A DNA stretch of 64,000 bases from Mesorhizobium tamadayense (lineage in GTDB: Bacteria; Pseudomonadota; Alphaproteobacteria; Rhizobiales; Rhizobiaceae), in NCBI RefSeq assembly GCF_003863365.1, contig NZ_RQXT01000005.1, positions 1 through 64,000 of the forward strand, given 5' to 3'. The position numbers were made by a program, and so were the translations under genes. Shown here in pieces: positions 54,177-64,000 of the stretch (position 1 is its first letter; each line of letters starts with the position of its first letter). The notes under the pieces are model-generated. The model did not search any database. It had not been told where the DNA came from and worked only from the letters and a program-made list of their open reading frames with translations.

Positions 54177-54905
54177 TCAGAGCAGAGGGTCGATGATGGC
54201 CGACATTTCCTCAATCGACATCGCCCCTTTATAGGTCTTTCCGTTTATGAAGAAGGTCGGCGTCGAGTCGACCTTGAACTCGTCCGCTCCGCGTTTCTGG
54301 ACTGCTCTCACATCGTCCAGAAGTTTCTGGTCCGTCAAGCAGGCCTCGAAGGACTCCTGTGTAAAACCGGCCAGCTTGGAGATCTGCAGCAGCGCTTCCT
54401 TGGTGTTGTCGACGCCAACCCAGCTCGGCTGCTGCTTGAACAGCACATCGACCATGGCGAAGTAGTTGTCCTTGGCGCAACGCGCCAGCATGAAGCCAGC
54501 CTCGGCGCTCGGGTCGAAGGGGAATTCGCGCAGGATGTAACGGGCCTTGCCGGTGTCGATGTATTTCTTCTTCAGCTCAGGGAAGGTGGTGTCGTTGAAA
54601 TGCGCGCAATGCGGGCAGGTCATCGACGCATATTCGACGATGGTGACCTTGGCGTCGTCCTTGCCGAGCTGTTTTTCCGGCAATGCGCCGGGTTTCAGCA
54701 GTTCCGCCATGTCGACCGTGCCCTGCGCCTCCGGCACCTGCGCCGCCGCCGGCGTGGCCGGCTTGGCAGGCGTCGACGGGTTGGCGGGCTTCACGTCGGC
54801 CGCCTTCGCGTCCTCGCCCGAGTCGCTGCATGCGGCAAGCAGCGCCACTGCCGGAACGGCGGCCAGCGTGGTTAGAAGGTTCCTGCGGGACAAGGAGCGG
54901 TTCAT
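54177..54905 (-). CDS. DsbA-family thiol-disulfide lipoprotein
   Basis: The 242-residue product has a lipoprotein-type N-terminus MNRSLSRRNLLTTLAAVPAV, ALLAAC, with lipobox LAAC and lipidated Cys26. The RRNLL stretch also fits a Tat signal. A Pro/Ala-rich linker (35-60) is followed by a thioredoxin/DsbA domain with active site CPHC (Cys97, Cys100) in ASMTCPHCAHF, and cis-Pro in DSTPTFFING. It should catalyse disulfide oxidation or isomerisation in the periplasm. ATG 54905 follows AGGTGATTCGC; GTG 54914 in frame coincides with that ribosome-binding site and is rejected. Confidence 0.9.
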   Translation of the reverse strand: MNRSLSRRNLLTTLAAVPAVALLAACSDSGEDAKAADVKPANPSTPAKPATPAAAQVPEAQGTVDMAELLKPGALPEKQLGKDDAKVTIVEYASMTCPHCAHFNDTTFPELKKKYIDTGKARYILREFPFDPSAEAGFMLARCAKDNYFAMVDVLFKQQPSWVGVDNTKEALLQISKLAGFTQESFEACLTDQKLLDDVRAVQKRGADEFKVDSTPTFFINGKTYKGAMSIEEMSAIIDPLL

Positions 54906-55102
54906 GCGAATCACCTGATATCGGTTGGATTGTGCAATGCAAGAGCTAGAAAAGGCGAGAGTTGGCGCGAATTAAGGCATCGCCGTCCCCAATCCAATCG
55001 CCAAATTTTTCGGGCGCGATCACGAATACGCGATATTGACGACAATTTTGCAGCACGCTGCATGTCTTTTCCCGAAACCGCTGCACACTTCGGGAGACCT
55101 GG

Positions 55103-55603
55103 TCATGGCCTTTTTTGTCCCAGGATGGTCGCGCCGAGCCGCTCGAGCGAAGCGCGCAGGCCATCGTCCTCGATCTTGCCGACGGTCAGCGCCAGCTTCG
55201 ATTTCTCGGCCTCGCTAAGCGGCCTCGGCGCCGGCTTGGGCCGCGCTTTCGCCGAAAGGACCGGCTTTTGCAGGATCTTGATGCGGCCGATGGCGTTGAA
55301 GCCCAGAAAGGCGTTGACGCGGTTGATGACCTCGCCGGCTTCATGCTGCAGGTGCAGCGCCGCCATGCCTTCGCAGGCAATGACCAGCACCGCCGGCTCG
55401 AACGGGTCGTCCTCATGCAGGCGGCGCGGCCACTGGATCTTTTCCGGGCGCGAGTGGCTGGCCAGGCGCGGACCGGCGATCTCTTCCCAGGACTGCACCA
55501 GCCCGATCGAGATACCGGCGCGCTTCCTCAGCACCGGATCGAGGATCTCGGTCGCGAGATCGCTCACCGGAACGGGATTGCCGAAGGGCCTTTTCCCTGC
55601 CAT
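55103..55603 (-). CDS. dciA: DUF721 protein, replicative helicase loader DciA
   Basis: The 166-residue product has the DUF721 core: LDPVLRKRAGISIGLVQSWE, EIAGPRLASHSRPEKIQWPR, AVLVIACEGMAALHLQHEAG, EVINRVNAFLGFNAIGRIKI. DciA replaces DnaC-type loaders in most bacteria and helps place DnaB at the origin. Its C-terminal basic, low-complexity tail is usual. It is divergent from mutY with only 32 bp between starts, an arrangement common in alphaproteobacteria, so the two share a bidirectional promoter. Confidence 0.88.
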   Translation of the reverse strand: MAGKRPFGNPVPVSDLATEILDPVLRKRAGISIGLVQSWEEIAGPRLASHSRPEKIQWPRRLHEDDPFEPAVLVIACEGMAALHLQHEAGEVINRVNAFLGFNAIGRIKILQKPVLSAKARPKPAPRPLSEAEKSKLALTVGKIEDDGLRASLERLGATILGQKRP

Positions 55604-55635
55604 GTGCGTTCTCCAATCCCCGGTTCACCCGATCA

Positions 55636-56778
55636 ATGGCACCGCAAGACCAGACCCGCAAGGCCGCAGCCAAGAACACCGGAACCGGAGATACCAGCGA
55701 AGCTGGATCCCGGCATATCGCCGCCCGCCTGCTTGCCTGGTACGACGCGCATCACCGCGACCTGCCCTGGCGTGTGACGCCCGGCGCGTTCGCGCGCGGA
55801 ACAAGGCCTGCCCCCTATCGCATCTGGCTCTCCGAGGTGATGCTGCAGCAGACCACGGTCGAGGCGGTGAAAGCCTATTTCCGGACTTTCGTGGAGAAAT
55901 GGCCGACCGTCGAGGCGCTGGCGGCGGCGCCAACCGAGGACGTCATGAAGGCCTGGGCCGGGCTCGGCTACTATTCCAGGGCGCGCAACCTGAAAGCCTG
56001 CGCCGATCTCTTGGCGCGGCGGGGCGGCCGCTTTCCCGACACCGAGGCCGGACTGAAGGAGTTGCCCGGCATCGGCGTCTATACGGCCGCGGCGATCGCG
56101 GCGATCGCCTTCGACCGTCCGGCGGCCGTCGTCGACGGCAATGTCGAGCGCGTCATCTCGCGGCTCTATTCGATCGAGACGCCGCTCAGCGAGGCCAAAC
56201 CCGAAATCCGCGCGCTGGTCGAGAAGCTGGTGCCGCAGGAGCGGCCCGGCGACTTCGCCCAGGCGATGATGGACCTTGGCGCGACGATCTGCACGCCACG
56301 GCGGCCGCGCTGCATGCTGTGCCCGGTGTGCGAGGACTGCAGCGCCGTCCTCTTGGGCAACCCGGAACGCTTCCCGGTCCGGCTGCCGAAGAATGACAAG
56401 CCGCTCCGGCGGGGCGCTGCCTTCGTCGCCGAGCGCGAAGACGGCGCGATCCTGTTGCGCAAGCGGCCTGACAAAGGGCTGCTCGGCGGCATGACCGAGG
56501 TGCCGACCACGGCCTGGACGGCTCGGATAGACGGGGCGACCACACAAGACGCCGCGCCCTTTGCGGCCGATTGGCGGCGCGCCGGGCGCATCGGCCATGT
56601 CTTCACGCATTTCGCGCTCGAACTCGAAGTCTTTCATGCCCACATCGAAGATGACGTGCCGGAAGGGCATTTCTGGTCGCTGGCCCATGAAATTTCCGGA
56701 GAAGCGCTGCCCACCGTCATGAAAAAGGTAATTGAGGCGGCGATACCGGGCGCGACCAAAAAACTACGTCCGCATTGA
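55636..56778 (+). CDS. mutY: A/G-specific adenine glycosylase MutY
   Basis: The 380-residue enzyme removes adenine mispaired with 8-oxoguanine. It has HHRDLPWRV (substrate pocket), YRIWLSEVMLQQT with catalytic Glu67, helix-hairpin-helix LPGIGVYTAAAIAA, AVVDGNVERV with catalytic Asp167, and a [4Fe-4S] cluster of Cys219, Cys226, Cys229 and Cys235. A C-terminal NUDIX-like domain (MTEVPTTAW) recognises oxoG. The N-terminus carries about 25 extra residues before the fold. The downstream HAD gene follows in 10 bp, so the pair may be co-transcribed. Confidence 0.96.
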   Translation: MAPQDQTRKAAAKNTGTGDTSEAGSRHIAARLLAWYDAHHRDLPWRVTPGAFARGTRPAPYRIWLSEVMLQQTTVEAVKAYFRTFVEKWPTVEALAAAPTEDVMKAWAGLGYYSRARNLKACADLLARRGGRFPDTEAGLKELPGIGVYTAAAIAAIAFDRPAAVVDGNVERVISRLYSIETPLSEAKPEIRALVEKLVPQERPGDFAQAMMDLGATICTPRRPRCMLCPVCEDCSAVLLGNPERFPVRLPKNDKPLRRGAAFVAEREDGAILLRKRPDKGLLGGMTEVPTTAWTARIDGATTQDAAPFAADWRRAGRIGHVFTHFALELEVFHAHIEDDVPEGHFWSLAHEISGEALPTVMKKVIEAAIPGATKKLRPH

Positions 56779-56788
56779 AAGGACTCTG

Positions 56789-57400
56789 ATGACTGATATC
56801 CGCCACATCGTGTTCGACATCGGCAAGGTGCTGATCCACTACGATCCCGACCTTGCGTTCAGCCGCCTGATCCCCGATGCGGACAAGCGGAAATGGTTTT
56901 TCGACAATGTCTGCACCAGCGCCTGGAACATCGAGCAGGACCGCGGCCGGACATGGGAAGAGGCCGAGGCGCTGCTGATCGCCGAGCATCCGGATCACGC
57001 CGAGAACATCCGCAATTTCCGCCGCCACTGGCACGATATGGTGCCGCACGCCTATGAGGACAGCGTCGCCATCATGGTCGGCTTGATCGAGAGCGGCCGC
57101 GACGTGACCATGTTGACCAATTTCGCCGCCGACACTTTCGCCGAAGCGTGTCAGCGCTTCGATTTCCTAGACCGTCCGCGCGGCGTCACCGTCTCGGCCG
57201 AGATCGGCCTGATCAAGCCGGACCGCGCCATCTACGACCACCACGTCGCATCATTTGGCCTGGAGCCCGCCGCAACGCTGTTCATCGACGACAGCCAGAA
57301 GAATGTCGACGGCGCCAAGGCCGCCGGCTGGCAGGCGGTGCTGTTCACCGATGCCAGGGCGCTTAAGGCAGATCTTGAGCGGCTGGGGATTGCGGCCTGA
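56789..57400 (+). CDS. HAD-superfamily hydrolase, YihX-like
   Basis: The 203-residue product is a HAD subfamily IA phosphatase. Motif I is HIVFDIGKVLIHYD, in which Gly replaces the usual second Asp (FD-G-V). Other motifs are VTMLTNFAADTF, Lys in IGLIKPDRAIY and LFIDDSQKNVDGAKAAG. The FDxGxV variant is that of the YihX/alpha-glucose-1-phosphate phosphatase group and haloacid dehalogenase-like proteins, so a sugar-phosphate substrate is possible. ATG 56789 has AAAGGA upstream and begins right at the fold. It follows mutY with a 10-bp gap. Confidence 0.88.
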   Translation: MTDIRHIVFDIGKVLIHYDPDLAFSRLIPDADKRKWFFDNVCTSAWNIEQDRGRTWEEAEALLIAEHPDHAENIRNFRRHWHDMVPHAYEDSVAIMVGLIESGRDVTMLTNFAADTFAEACQRFDFLDRPRGVTVSAEIGLIKPDRAIYDHHVASFGLEPAATLFIDDSQKNVDGAKAAGWQAVLFTDARALKADLERLGIAA

Positions 57401-57445
57401 TCTGAATCGCTTGCGGCGATCCGTTGAAGCGTTGACTTAAGCGGA

Positions 57446-58606
<1,161 letters not shown>

Positions 58607-58753
58607 TTACTGCCTGTTATGGTTACCGATCAGCGTAAACATTCGGTGAAGGCTGCGACGCCTTGCGTGGTTTGCGAAGACCGGCCCATTGGTGTATGCC
58701 GCGCCGCTTGAGCCAGCCAGGCTATATTCCCTTCCCCCACGTTCCGGATTGCC

Positions 58754-59443
58754 ATGCCCCAGCCAGACCTTGTCATCTTCGATTGCGACGGCGTGCTCGT
58801 CGATTCCGAAATCGTCGCCGCGCGTATCGAAGCAGAGCTTTTGACCTCGGCCGGATTCGAAATCTCGGCGGAGGAGCTTGCCGAGACCTATGCCGGCCTG
58901 ACCTTCAAGGACATCATGATGCGGATCGAGGAGAAGTCGCAGATCCCGTTCCAGGCCTCGCTGATCGACCGCGCCGAGGAGCTGGTCGACCGTAAGCTCC
59001 GCAGCGACGTGCGCGTCATCGACGGCGCACGCGAGGCGGTGGCGTCCGTTACCGCGCCGCGCGCCGTCTGCTCAAATTCGCGCACGGAGCGGATAGAATT
59101 CATGCTGGAGAAGGTGCGCCTGCTGCCGTTCTTCGCCGGCCGCATCTTTTCCGGTCTGGACATCCCCAGCAAGAAGACCAAGCCGGCGCCGGACGTGTTC
59201 CTCTATGCCGCCGAACAGCTAGGCGCCAACCCGAAGAACACATTCGTCATCGAGGATTCCGTGCATGGCGTCACCGGCGCCAGGGCTGCCGGCATGCGCG
59301 TCATCGGCTTCACCGGCGCCGGGCACAGCTATCCGGGCCATGCAGACGCCCTGACCGAGGCGGGCGCCGAGACGGTGATCCGCCGCTGGGCGGAGCTGAA
59401 CAGCACGATTGCGGCGCTGTCGGAGTGGTCGGAAGACGCTTAG
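58754..59443 (+). CDS. HAD-IA phosphatase (phosphoglycolate phosphatase/beta-phosphoglucomutase-like)
   Basis: This 229-residue phosphatase has motif I LVIFDCDGVLVDSEIVAARI with the DxD pair, motif II AVCSNSRTERI, Lys in KKTKPAPDVFLYAAEQLG and motif III TFVIEDSVHGVTGARAAGMR. A helical cap (about residues 20-85) is present. The family dephosphorylates small sugar phosphates or phosphoglycolate. It is divergent from ccrM. Confidence 0.9.
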   Translation: MPQPDLVIFDCDGVLVDSEIVAARIEAELLTSAGFEISAEELAETYAGLTFKDIMMRIEEKSQIPFQASLIDRAEELVDRKLRSDVRVIDGAREAVASVTAPRAVCSNSRTERIEFMLEKVRLLPFFAGRIFSGLDIPSKKTKPAPDVFLYAAEQLGANPKNTFVIEDSVHGVTGARAAGMRVIGFTGAGHSYPGHADALTEAGAETVIRRWAELNSTIAALSEWSEDA

Positions 59444-59494
59444 GGTTCGCTGGAAACTCTACTCCTGCGGCTATGCCCCCTGCCCAAGCCTCGC

Positions 59495-60244
59495 TCAGTT
59501 CGTCACCGCAGCCGCGGCGACGCGCTTCTTCCGCTTGCCCTTGGACTTGTCCGCCGTCGCTTTCGGTGCGTTCTCGTCGTAGCCGGCATAGGCCTGGTAG
59601 TCCCGCGCGGTCGGCTCCGGCACCACGACATTGGCGTCGGTGAAGACGAACTGCGTGGCGGCCGAGGGATCGGTGACCTGCACCTGGTATTGATGCAGCT
59701 GCGAGTAAAGCACGTCAGGCCCGTGCTGGACGGCGACGCGGATCGGCATGGTGATGGTGCCGGGCGTGAACAGAGGGCCCGGCACGACCTTGCCGGCGAC
59801 CGCGATCTTCATCGTCAGTTGGCCGTTTTCGTGGGTGCAGTCGCGTGTCACGTCGGTAATTGCAGCCTGGTAGATGATCTTGGTCGGATCGCGGTCGGGG
59901 TCGATCGGTTGACCGTTGGGTCCGGTCTGCGCGGCCGCGGCTGCCGCGGCTTCGGCGTCCGCGGCGGCGTCAGCCTTCTTTTTCCTGGGCTTTGCGGATG
60001 CGCCCTTGGCGTAAGTGTTGAAGTAGGCGGTACCGTCGCGCAGCGTCACCTTCGGACAATAGGCGCGCAGCTGGCTGGCAAGCACCTTTGGGTCCTGCGG
60101 CGGCGGCGGCGCGGTCGGGTCCTTCTTGCCGAGACCGAAGTTCAGGATGCCATTGTCGCTCGATTGGCAGCCTGCGGCGGCAAGCATAAAGCCGGCAAAC
60201 GCCAGACCCGTAACAAAACGACGGTCGACCGAATAAAACGTCAT
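59495..60244 (-). CDS. Hypothetical lipoprotein
   Basis: The 249-residue protein begins MTFYSVDRRFVTGLAFAGFM, LAAAGC, with lipobox AAGC and probable lipid attachment at the Cys. It continues QSSDNGILNFGLGKKDPTAP, an Ala/Lys-rich linker (AKPRKKKADAAADAEAAAAA) and a beta-rich domain with QAAITDVTRDCTHENGQLTM. An exported, lipid-anchored protein of this pattern is common in Hyphomicrobiales, with function unknown. The frame opens far upstream to 60997, but the signal peptide begins at 60244. It is divergent from thrC. Confidence 0.8.
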   Translation of the reverse strand: MTFYSVDRRFVTGLAFAGFMLAAAGCQSSDNGILNFGLGKKDPTAPPPPQDPKVLASQLRAYCPKVTLRDGTAYFNTYAKGASAKPRKKKADAAADAEAAAAAAAQTGPNGQPIDPDRDPTKIIYQAAITDVTRDCTHENGQLTMKIAVAGKVVPGPLFTPGTITMPIRVAVQHGPDVLYSQLHQYQVQVTDPSAATQFVFTDANVVVPEPTARDYQAYAGYDENAPKATADKSKGKRKKRVAAAAVTN

Positions 60245-60373
60245 GAAACTGCACTTCCCTCTCACAAAGCCGGTGACGTATATCAACCGCGCGGCAAAAA
60301 TGCGACTGAGCCGGCTCGGAAAATTAACCAAATTGCCGTGGATGACGCGGCCGGCAGCAATGGGCTTTTGACG

Positions 60374-61771
60374 ATGCAATATGTGAGTACCCGTGGGGAC
60401 GCCCCCGTGCTTGGATTTTCGGACGCGGTGCTGGCCGGGCTGGCGCGCGACGGCGGGCTTTACGTGCCGCGCGAATGGCCGCAGTTTTCGGCCGCCGACA
60501 TCCGCGCAATGCGCGGGCTTGCCTATCCCGACCTTGCCATCCGAGTGCTCACGCCGTTCCTCGGCGGCGAGATCGCCGCACCCGTCTTCGAGCGGCTGGT
60601 GCGCGAAGCCTATGCCACCTTCCGCCACGATGCCGTCTGCCCGCTGGTGCAGACCGGCGCCAACAGCTTTATCCTGGAGCTCTTCCACGGCCCGACGCTC
60701 GCCTTCAAGGACGTGGCGATGCAGCTGCTCGCGCGGCTGATGGACCATGTGCTGGGCGAACGCGGCAATCGCGCCACCATCGTCGGCGCCACCTCCGGCG
60801 ACACCGGCGGCGCGGCAATAGACGCTTTCGCGGGGCGCGACCGCACCGACATCTTCATCCTTTTCCCCAACGGCAAGGTCTCGCCGGTGCAGCAGCGCCA
60901 GATGACGACGTCGAGCGTGGCCAACGTCCATGCGCTGTCGATCGAAGGCAATTTCGACGACTGTCAGGGCCTGGTGAAGGACATGTTCAACGACCACGGC
61001 TTCCGCGACCGTGTGTCGCTGTCGGGCGTGAATTCGATCAACTGGGCCCGGATCATGGCCCAGATCGTCTATTACTTTTCCTCGGCGATCTCGCTCGGTG
61101 CGCCTGACCGACCGGTGTCGTTCACCGTGCCGACCGGCAATTTCGGCGACATTTTCGCCGGCTATGCCGCCAAGCGCATGGGATTGCCGATCGAACGGCT
61201 AATCATCGCCACCAACGACAACGACATTCTGGCGCGCACGCTTGAGAGCGGCGAATACCGCACCAAGGGCGTGTTCGCCACGACCTCGCCGTCGATGGAC
61301 ATCCAGGTGTCGTCGAACTTCGAGCGGCTGCTGTTCGAGGCGGCCGGCCGCGATGCCGCGACGGTCAGGCGCTACATGAACGGGCTGAAGCAGTCCGGCG
61401 CCTTCACCGTCGAAGCGGGCGAAATGGCGAAGATCCGCGCCGAGTTCGACGCCGGCCGCGCCAGCGTCGAGGAGATCGCCGCAACCATCCGCAAGACGCT
61501 TGAAGCAAGCGGCTACCTGCTCGATCCGCACACGGCCGCCGCCGTGCACGTGGCTGCCGGCCACGCGTCAGGCGCCGTGCCCATGGTGGTGCTCGGCACC
61601 GCGCATCCGGCGAAGTTCCCGGCGGCGGTCGAGGCCGCCAGCGGTGTTAGTCCAGCGCTCCCCGCTTGGCTCGGCGGCTTGATGACAGCCGACGAAAAAT
61701 ACACGATACTTCCATCCGAGCTGAAAATGGTGGAAGATCACGTGAGCCGCCACACGCGGGCGGCGCGTTAG
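60374..61771 (+). CDS. thrC: Threonine synthase
   Basis: The 465-residue PLP enzyme makes L-threonine from O-phosphohomoserine. It has the N-terminal MQYVSTRGDAPVLGFSDAVL, PLP Lys112 in GPTLAFKDVAMQ, the phosphate-binding SGDTGGAA motif, GVNSINWARIMAQIVYYFSS, TVPTGNFGDIFAGYAAKRMG and the long C-terminal region typical of the class I enzyme. The ATG at 60374 is the first codon giving a family-like N-terminus; an open frame extends to 59690 over the divergent lipoprotein gene and is artefactual. It is closely followed by an M16 peptidase gene (14 bp) and a GNAT gene, a common alphaproteobacterial order. Confidence 0.96.
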   Translation: MQYVSTRGDAPVLGFSDAVLAGLARDGGLYVPREWPQFSAADIRAMRGLAYPDLAIRVLTPFLGGEIAAPVFERLVREAYATFRHDAVCPLVQTGANSFILELFHGPTLAFKDVAMQLLARLMDHVLGERGNRATIVGATSGDTGGAAIDAFAGRDRTDIFILFPNGKVSPVQQRQMTTSSVANVHALSIEGNFDDCQGLVKDMFNDHGFRDRVSLSGVNSINWARIMAQIVYYFSSAISLGAPDRPVSFTVPTGNFGDIFAGYAAKRMGLPIERLIIATNDNDILARTLESGEYRTKGVFATTSPSMDIQVSSNFERLLFEAAGRDAATVRRYMNGLKQSGAFTVEAGEMAKIRAEFDAGRASVEEIAATIRKTLEASGYLLDPHTAAAVHVAAGHASGAVPMVVLGTAHPAKFPAAVEAASGVSPALPAWLGGLMTADEKYTILPSELKMVEDHVSRHTRAAR

Positions 61772-61785
61772 GGAGTATTTGCCAT

Positions 61786-63078
61786 ATGGGTGTTGAGGTA
61801 AGCCGTCTGTCGAACGGCCTGACAGTCGCCACCGAAACCCTTCCAAGCCTCGAATCCGTTGCCTTAGGCGCCTGGGTAAAGTCCGGCGCCCGCAATGAAC
61901 GCGACGAAGAGCATGGCATGGCCCACCTGCTCGAGCACATGGCGTTCAAGGGCACAAAAAGACGAAGCGCGTTCGAGATCGCCTCGGAAATCGAAAATGT
62001 TGGCGGCGAGATCAACGCCGCCACCAGTGTCGAGACGACGTCCTACTATGCCAGGGTGCTGTCCGACGACGTGCCGCTGGCGGTCGACATCCTGGCCGAC
62101 ATCCTGCAGGAATCGGAGTTCGATCCGCAGGAATTGGAACGCGAGCAGCATGTGATCCTGCAGGAGATCGGCGCCGCGCACGACACGCCCGACGACGTCG
62201 TCTTCGACCGTTTCACCGAAACCGCCTTCCGCCACCAGACCATCGGCCGCTCGATCCTCGGCACGCCGGAGACGGTGAAGTCCTTCACCTCGAAGCAATT
62301 GCACGACTTCATCGAACGGCAATACGGCGCCGAACGCATGGTGATCGTGGCCGCCGGCGACGTCAAACACGACAATTTCGTGCGCGAGGTCGAAAAGCAG
62401 CTCGGCGGCTTCCGCGCCAAGTCCGACAGCAGCATTCCGCAATATGCGCAATATGTCGGCGGCGACTTCCGCGAAGACCGCGACTTGATGGATGCGCAGA
62501 TCGTGCTCGGCTTCGAGGGCCGCGCCTACCATGTGCGTGACTTCTACGCCTCGCAGGTGCTGTCGATGATCCTCGGCGGCGGCATGTCGTCGAGGCTGTT
62601 TCAGGAAGTGCGCGAGAAGCGCGGGCTGTGCTACTCGGTCTATGCCTTCCACTGGGGCTTTTCCGATACCGGCATATTCGGCGTGCATGCCGCGACCGGT
62701 CAGAGCGACATCGCGGAGCTGGTGCCGGTCGTCATCGACGAGTTGCAGAAGGCAGGTGAAAGCATCCTGCAGGAAGAGCTCGACCGTGCACGCGCGCAAT
62801 ATCGCGCCGGCCTCATCATGTCGGCCGAAAGCCCGGCCAGCCGCGCCTCGCAAATCGCCAGGCAGCTGCTGCTGTTCGGCCGGCCGATCGCCAAGGAGGA
62901 GTTGATGGAGCGGCTGGCTGCGCTCACCGTCGAGCGGCTGACCGACCTGTCGTCGCGGCTGTTCTCGACCAGGCCGACGCTTACGGCCGTCGGCCCGGTG
63001 GGCACGCTGGCGCCCTACGAGGCGATCCTCGATTCGCTTGCGGGCCCGCAGACAACAGCCCGCAAGCTCGCCGTCTAA
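61786..63078 (+). CDS. M16-family zinc metallopeptidase (mitochondrial processing peptidase-like)
   Basis: The 430-residue product starts MGVEVSRLSNGLTVATETLP, with LGAWVKSGARNERDEEHGMA and the inverted zinc motif HLLEH (His47, Glu50, His51) followed by GEINAATSVETTSYYARVL. The second domain has YHVRDFYASQVLSMILGGGM, SSRLFQEVREKRGLCYSVYA. It is the active type, because HxxEH is intact. In alphaproteobacteria the gene sits beside thrC, as here. Its physiological substrates are unknown. ATG 61786 has GGGAG upstream; the earlier open frame overlaps thrC and is rejected. Confidence 0.94.
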   Translation: MGVEVSRLSNGLTVATETLPSLESVALGAWVKSGARNERDEEHGMAHLLEHMAFKGTKRRSAFEIASEIENVGGEINAATSVETTSYYARVLSDDVPLAVDILADILQESEFDPQELEREQHVILQEIGAAHDTPDDVVFDRFTETAFRHQTIGRSILGTPETVKSFTSKQLHDFIERQYGAERMVIVAAGDVKHDNFVREVEKQLGGFRAKSDSSIPQYAQYVGGDFREDRDLMDAQIVLGFEGRAYHVRDFYASQVLSMILGGGMSSRLFQEVREKRGLCYSVYAFHWGFSDTGIFGVHAATGQSDIAELVPVVIDELQKAGESILQEELDRARAQYRAGLIMSAESPASRASQIARQLLLFGRPIAKEELMERLAALTVERLTDLSSRLFSTRPTLTAVGPVGTLAPYEAILDSLAGPQTTARKLAV

Positions 63079-63092
63079 CCCCGTCCAAAGCC

Positions 63093-63689
63093 GTGTTCGC
63101 GCTCCCCTTCTTTCGCCGGGACCTGCCGGCACTGAAGGGCGACAAGGTCACGCTGCGCGTGCCGCTGACCAACGACTACCGCGAATGGTCGACGCTGCGC
63201 GGCGAAAGCCGAGCCTTCCTGGAGCCGTGGGAGCCGCGCTGGCAGCCGGACGAGCTCGACCGCACCTCCTGGCGGCTGCGCATCGGCCGCTACCGCGAGG
63301 ACTATGCGCAAGGCACAGCCATCGCCTTCTTCATCTTCGAGAAGTCGAGCGGCAAGCTCGCCGGCGGCATCACGCTCGGAAACATCCGCCACGGCGTCGC
63401 GCAAAGCGGCCATATCGGCTACTGGATCGGCGAGCGCTTCGGCGGCCGCGGCATGATGACCGAGGCGGTCGAGCTGGTGTCGCGCTTTGCCTTCGATACG
63501 CTGAGGTTGCACCGGATCGAGGCGGCCTGTATTCCCGACAACGCCCGGTCGATCCGCGTGCTTGAAAAAGCCGGATTCCGGCGCGAAGGACTGCTGCGAT
63601 CCTATCTCAGGATCAACGGCAACTGGCAGGATCACTACCTCTACGCCCGGATCGTGGACGATCCGCCGGGTGATGGAACGAAGGGCTGA
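63093..63689 (+). CDS. GNAT N-acetyltransferase (RimJ/RimL-like)
   Basis: The 198-residue acetyltransferase has RVPLTNDYREWSTLRGESRA, LGNIRHGVAQSGHIGYWIGE and the acetyl-CoA motif RFGGRGMMTEAVELVSRFAF, then LRLHRIEAACIPDNARSIRV and LEKAGFRREGLLRSYLRING. That pattern matches RimJ-type ribosomal-protein or small-molecule N-acetyltransferases. The start is GTG 63093, 14 bp after the M16 gene. The next gene starts 3 bp after its stop. Confidence 0.93.
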   Translation: MFALPFFRRDLPALKGDKVTLRVPLTNDYREWSTLRGESRAFLEPWEPRWQPDELDRTSWRLRIGRYREDYAQGTAIAFFIFEKSSGKLAGGITLGNIRHGVAQSGHIGYWIGERFGGRGMMTEAVELVSRFAFDTLRLHRIEAACIPDNARSIRVLEKAGFRREGLLRSYLRINGNWQDHYLYARIVDDPPGDGTKG

Positions 63690-63692
63690 TAT

Positions 63693-64000
63693 GTGACGAA
63701 TTTTCCGCGAATCGCGTCGCTGTTCGCCCTCATCCTGGCGGTCGTCGTCGCGCTCTCGGCAGCCGCGCCCGCGCTTGCCGTCGAGCCGATCAAGATCGCC
63801 CGCGACGACAAGGCGCTCGACCTTTCGGGCGCCGTCGAGATCTACCGGAACCAGGGCGAGAATTTCCAGGTCTCGACCGCGCCAGGCCCCGACGGCATCG
63901 TGCGGCGCATCGAGGTCGAGGCCAATGACGCGCGCTCGACCGGAGACTGGGCGGTGTTCGCGCTCGCCAACAGCACCGATCAGCAGCTCGACCGGTTAAT
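63693..64000 (+). CDS. Secreted or membrane sensor protein, N-terminal part (cut by window end)
   Basis: A GTG start at 63693, three bases after the acetyltransferase stop and preceded by AAGGG, opens a frame that reaches the window end (about 102 residues). It has a signal or anchor segment (IASLFALILAVVVALSAAAP) and then EPIKIARDDKALDLSGAVEI, STAPGPDGIVRRIEVEANDA, TGDWAVFALANSTDQQLDRL. These features resemble the periplasmic 7TMR-DISM-like N-terminus of rhizobial EAL/GGDEF sensors, but the rest lies outside, so that identity is tentative. Confidence 0.55.
   Translation, partial: MTNFPRIASLFALILAVVVALSAAAPALAVEPIKIARDDKALDLSGAVEIYRNQGENFQVSTAPGPDGIVRRIEVEANDARSTGDWAVFALANSTDQQLDRL

Noticed and set aside
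59495..60997. 500-codon minus-strand frame across thrC's 5' end
   Set aside because: The upstream half overlaps thrC; a clear lipoprotein signal starts at 60244.

Overview
This is a high-GC alphaproteobacterial chromosome segment, most likely Mesorhizobium or a close relative in the Hyphomicrobiales. The clues are a CcrM-type GANTC adenine methyltransferase, the smc / DsbA-like / dciA / mutY / ccrM block, a phasin, a rhizobial-type intergenic mosaic repeat at 14.6 kb and many sugar ABC transporters. The assignment rests on gene content only; no database search was possible.

Layout. 1-5.0 kb is core-like: the end of a NodB-type deacetylase gene, a GT9 glycosyltransferase, ppdK and a small VOC protein, followed by an octanucleotide tandem repeat and tRNA-Gln(TTG). 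From the tRNA to about 48 kb the DNA is accessory and mosaic: a CBS protein and phasin; a MalFGK-type sugar ABC operon that also carries a secreted SUMF1-fold protein and a secreted beta-propeller (7.9-13.9 kb); a ribose/fructose-type ABC operon behind a truncated RpiR regulator (14.2-18.3 kb); a decayed plasmid/ICE-like stretch with recombinase, DUF2958 and XRE relics (18.3-23.1 kb); and a 21-kb surface polysaccharide cluster (23.1-44.4 kb). That cluster holds a polyprenyl-phosphate sugar-1-P transferase, epimerases, a UDP-sugar dehydrogenase, two GT4 glycosyltransferases, two OafA-like acyltransferases, two Wzy/WaaL-like proteins, an ABC exporter, a transglutaminase-like protein, two paralogous methyltransferases and an asparagine synthase. 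From 48.1 kb to the end the DNA is again dense, core-like housekeeping sequence.

Two observations stand out. First, three decayed copies of the 3' end of a large serine recombinase gene lie in the same orientation at 5.24, 18.68 and 44.84 kb. Each abuts the same 12-mer that forms the 3' end of the intact tRNA-Gln, so the 40 kb between the outer copies looks like an island assembled by repeated insertion at that tRNA. Second, just outside the right-hand copy, next to an IS110 relic, is a 613-codon gene that appears to join an AbiEi-like winged-helix (antitoxin-like) N-terminus to a complete HipA-type kinase. It is preceded by two related long palindromes (22-bp perfect arms, and 16-bp arms with one mismatch) that bracket a candidate promoter. 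This reads as a one-gene, self-regulating toxin-antitoxin or defence module, and it is the best candidate here for an under-described system.

Other notable items are a HAD phosphatase fused to a P-loop ATPase (48.9 kb), an XRE regulator gene with a perfect palindromic operator (21.3 kb), a single-base frameshift in another XRE gene (19.7 kb), and an octamer repeat with G-quadruplex potential beside the tRNA.
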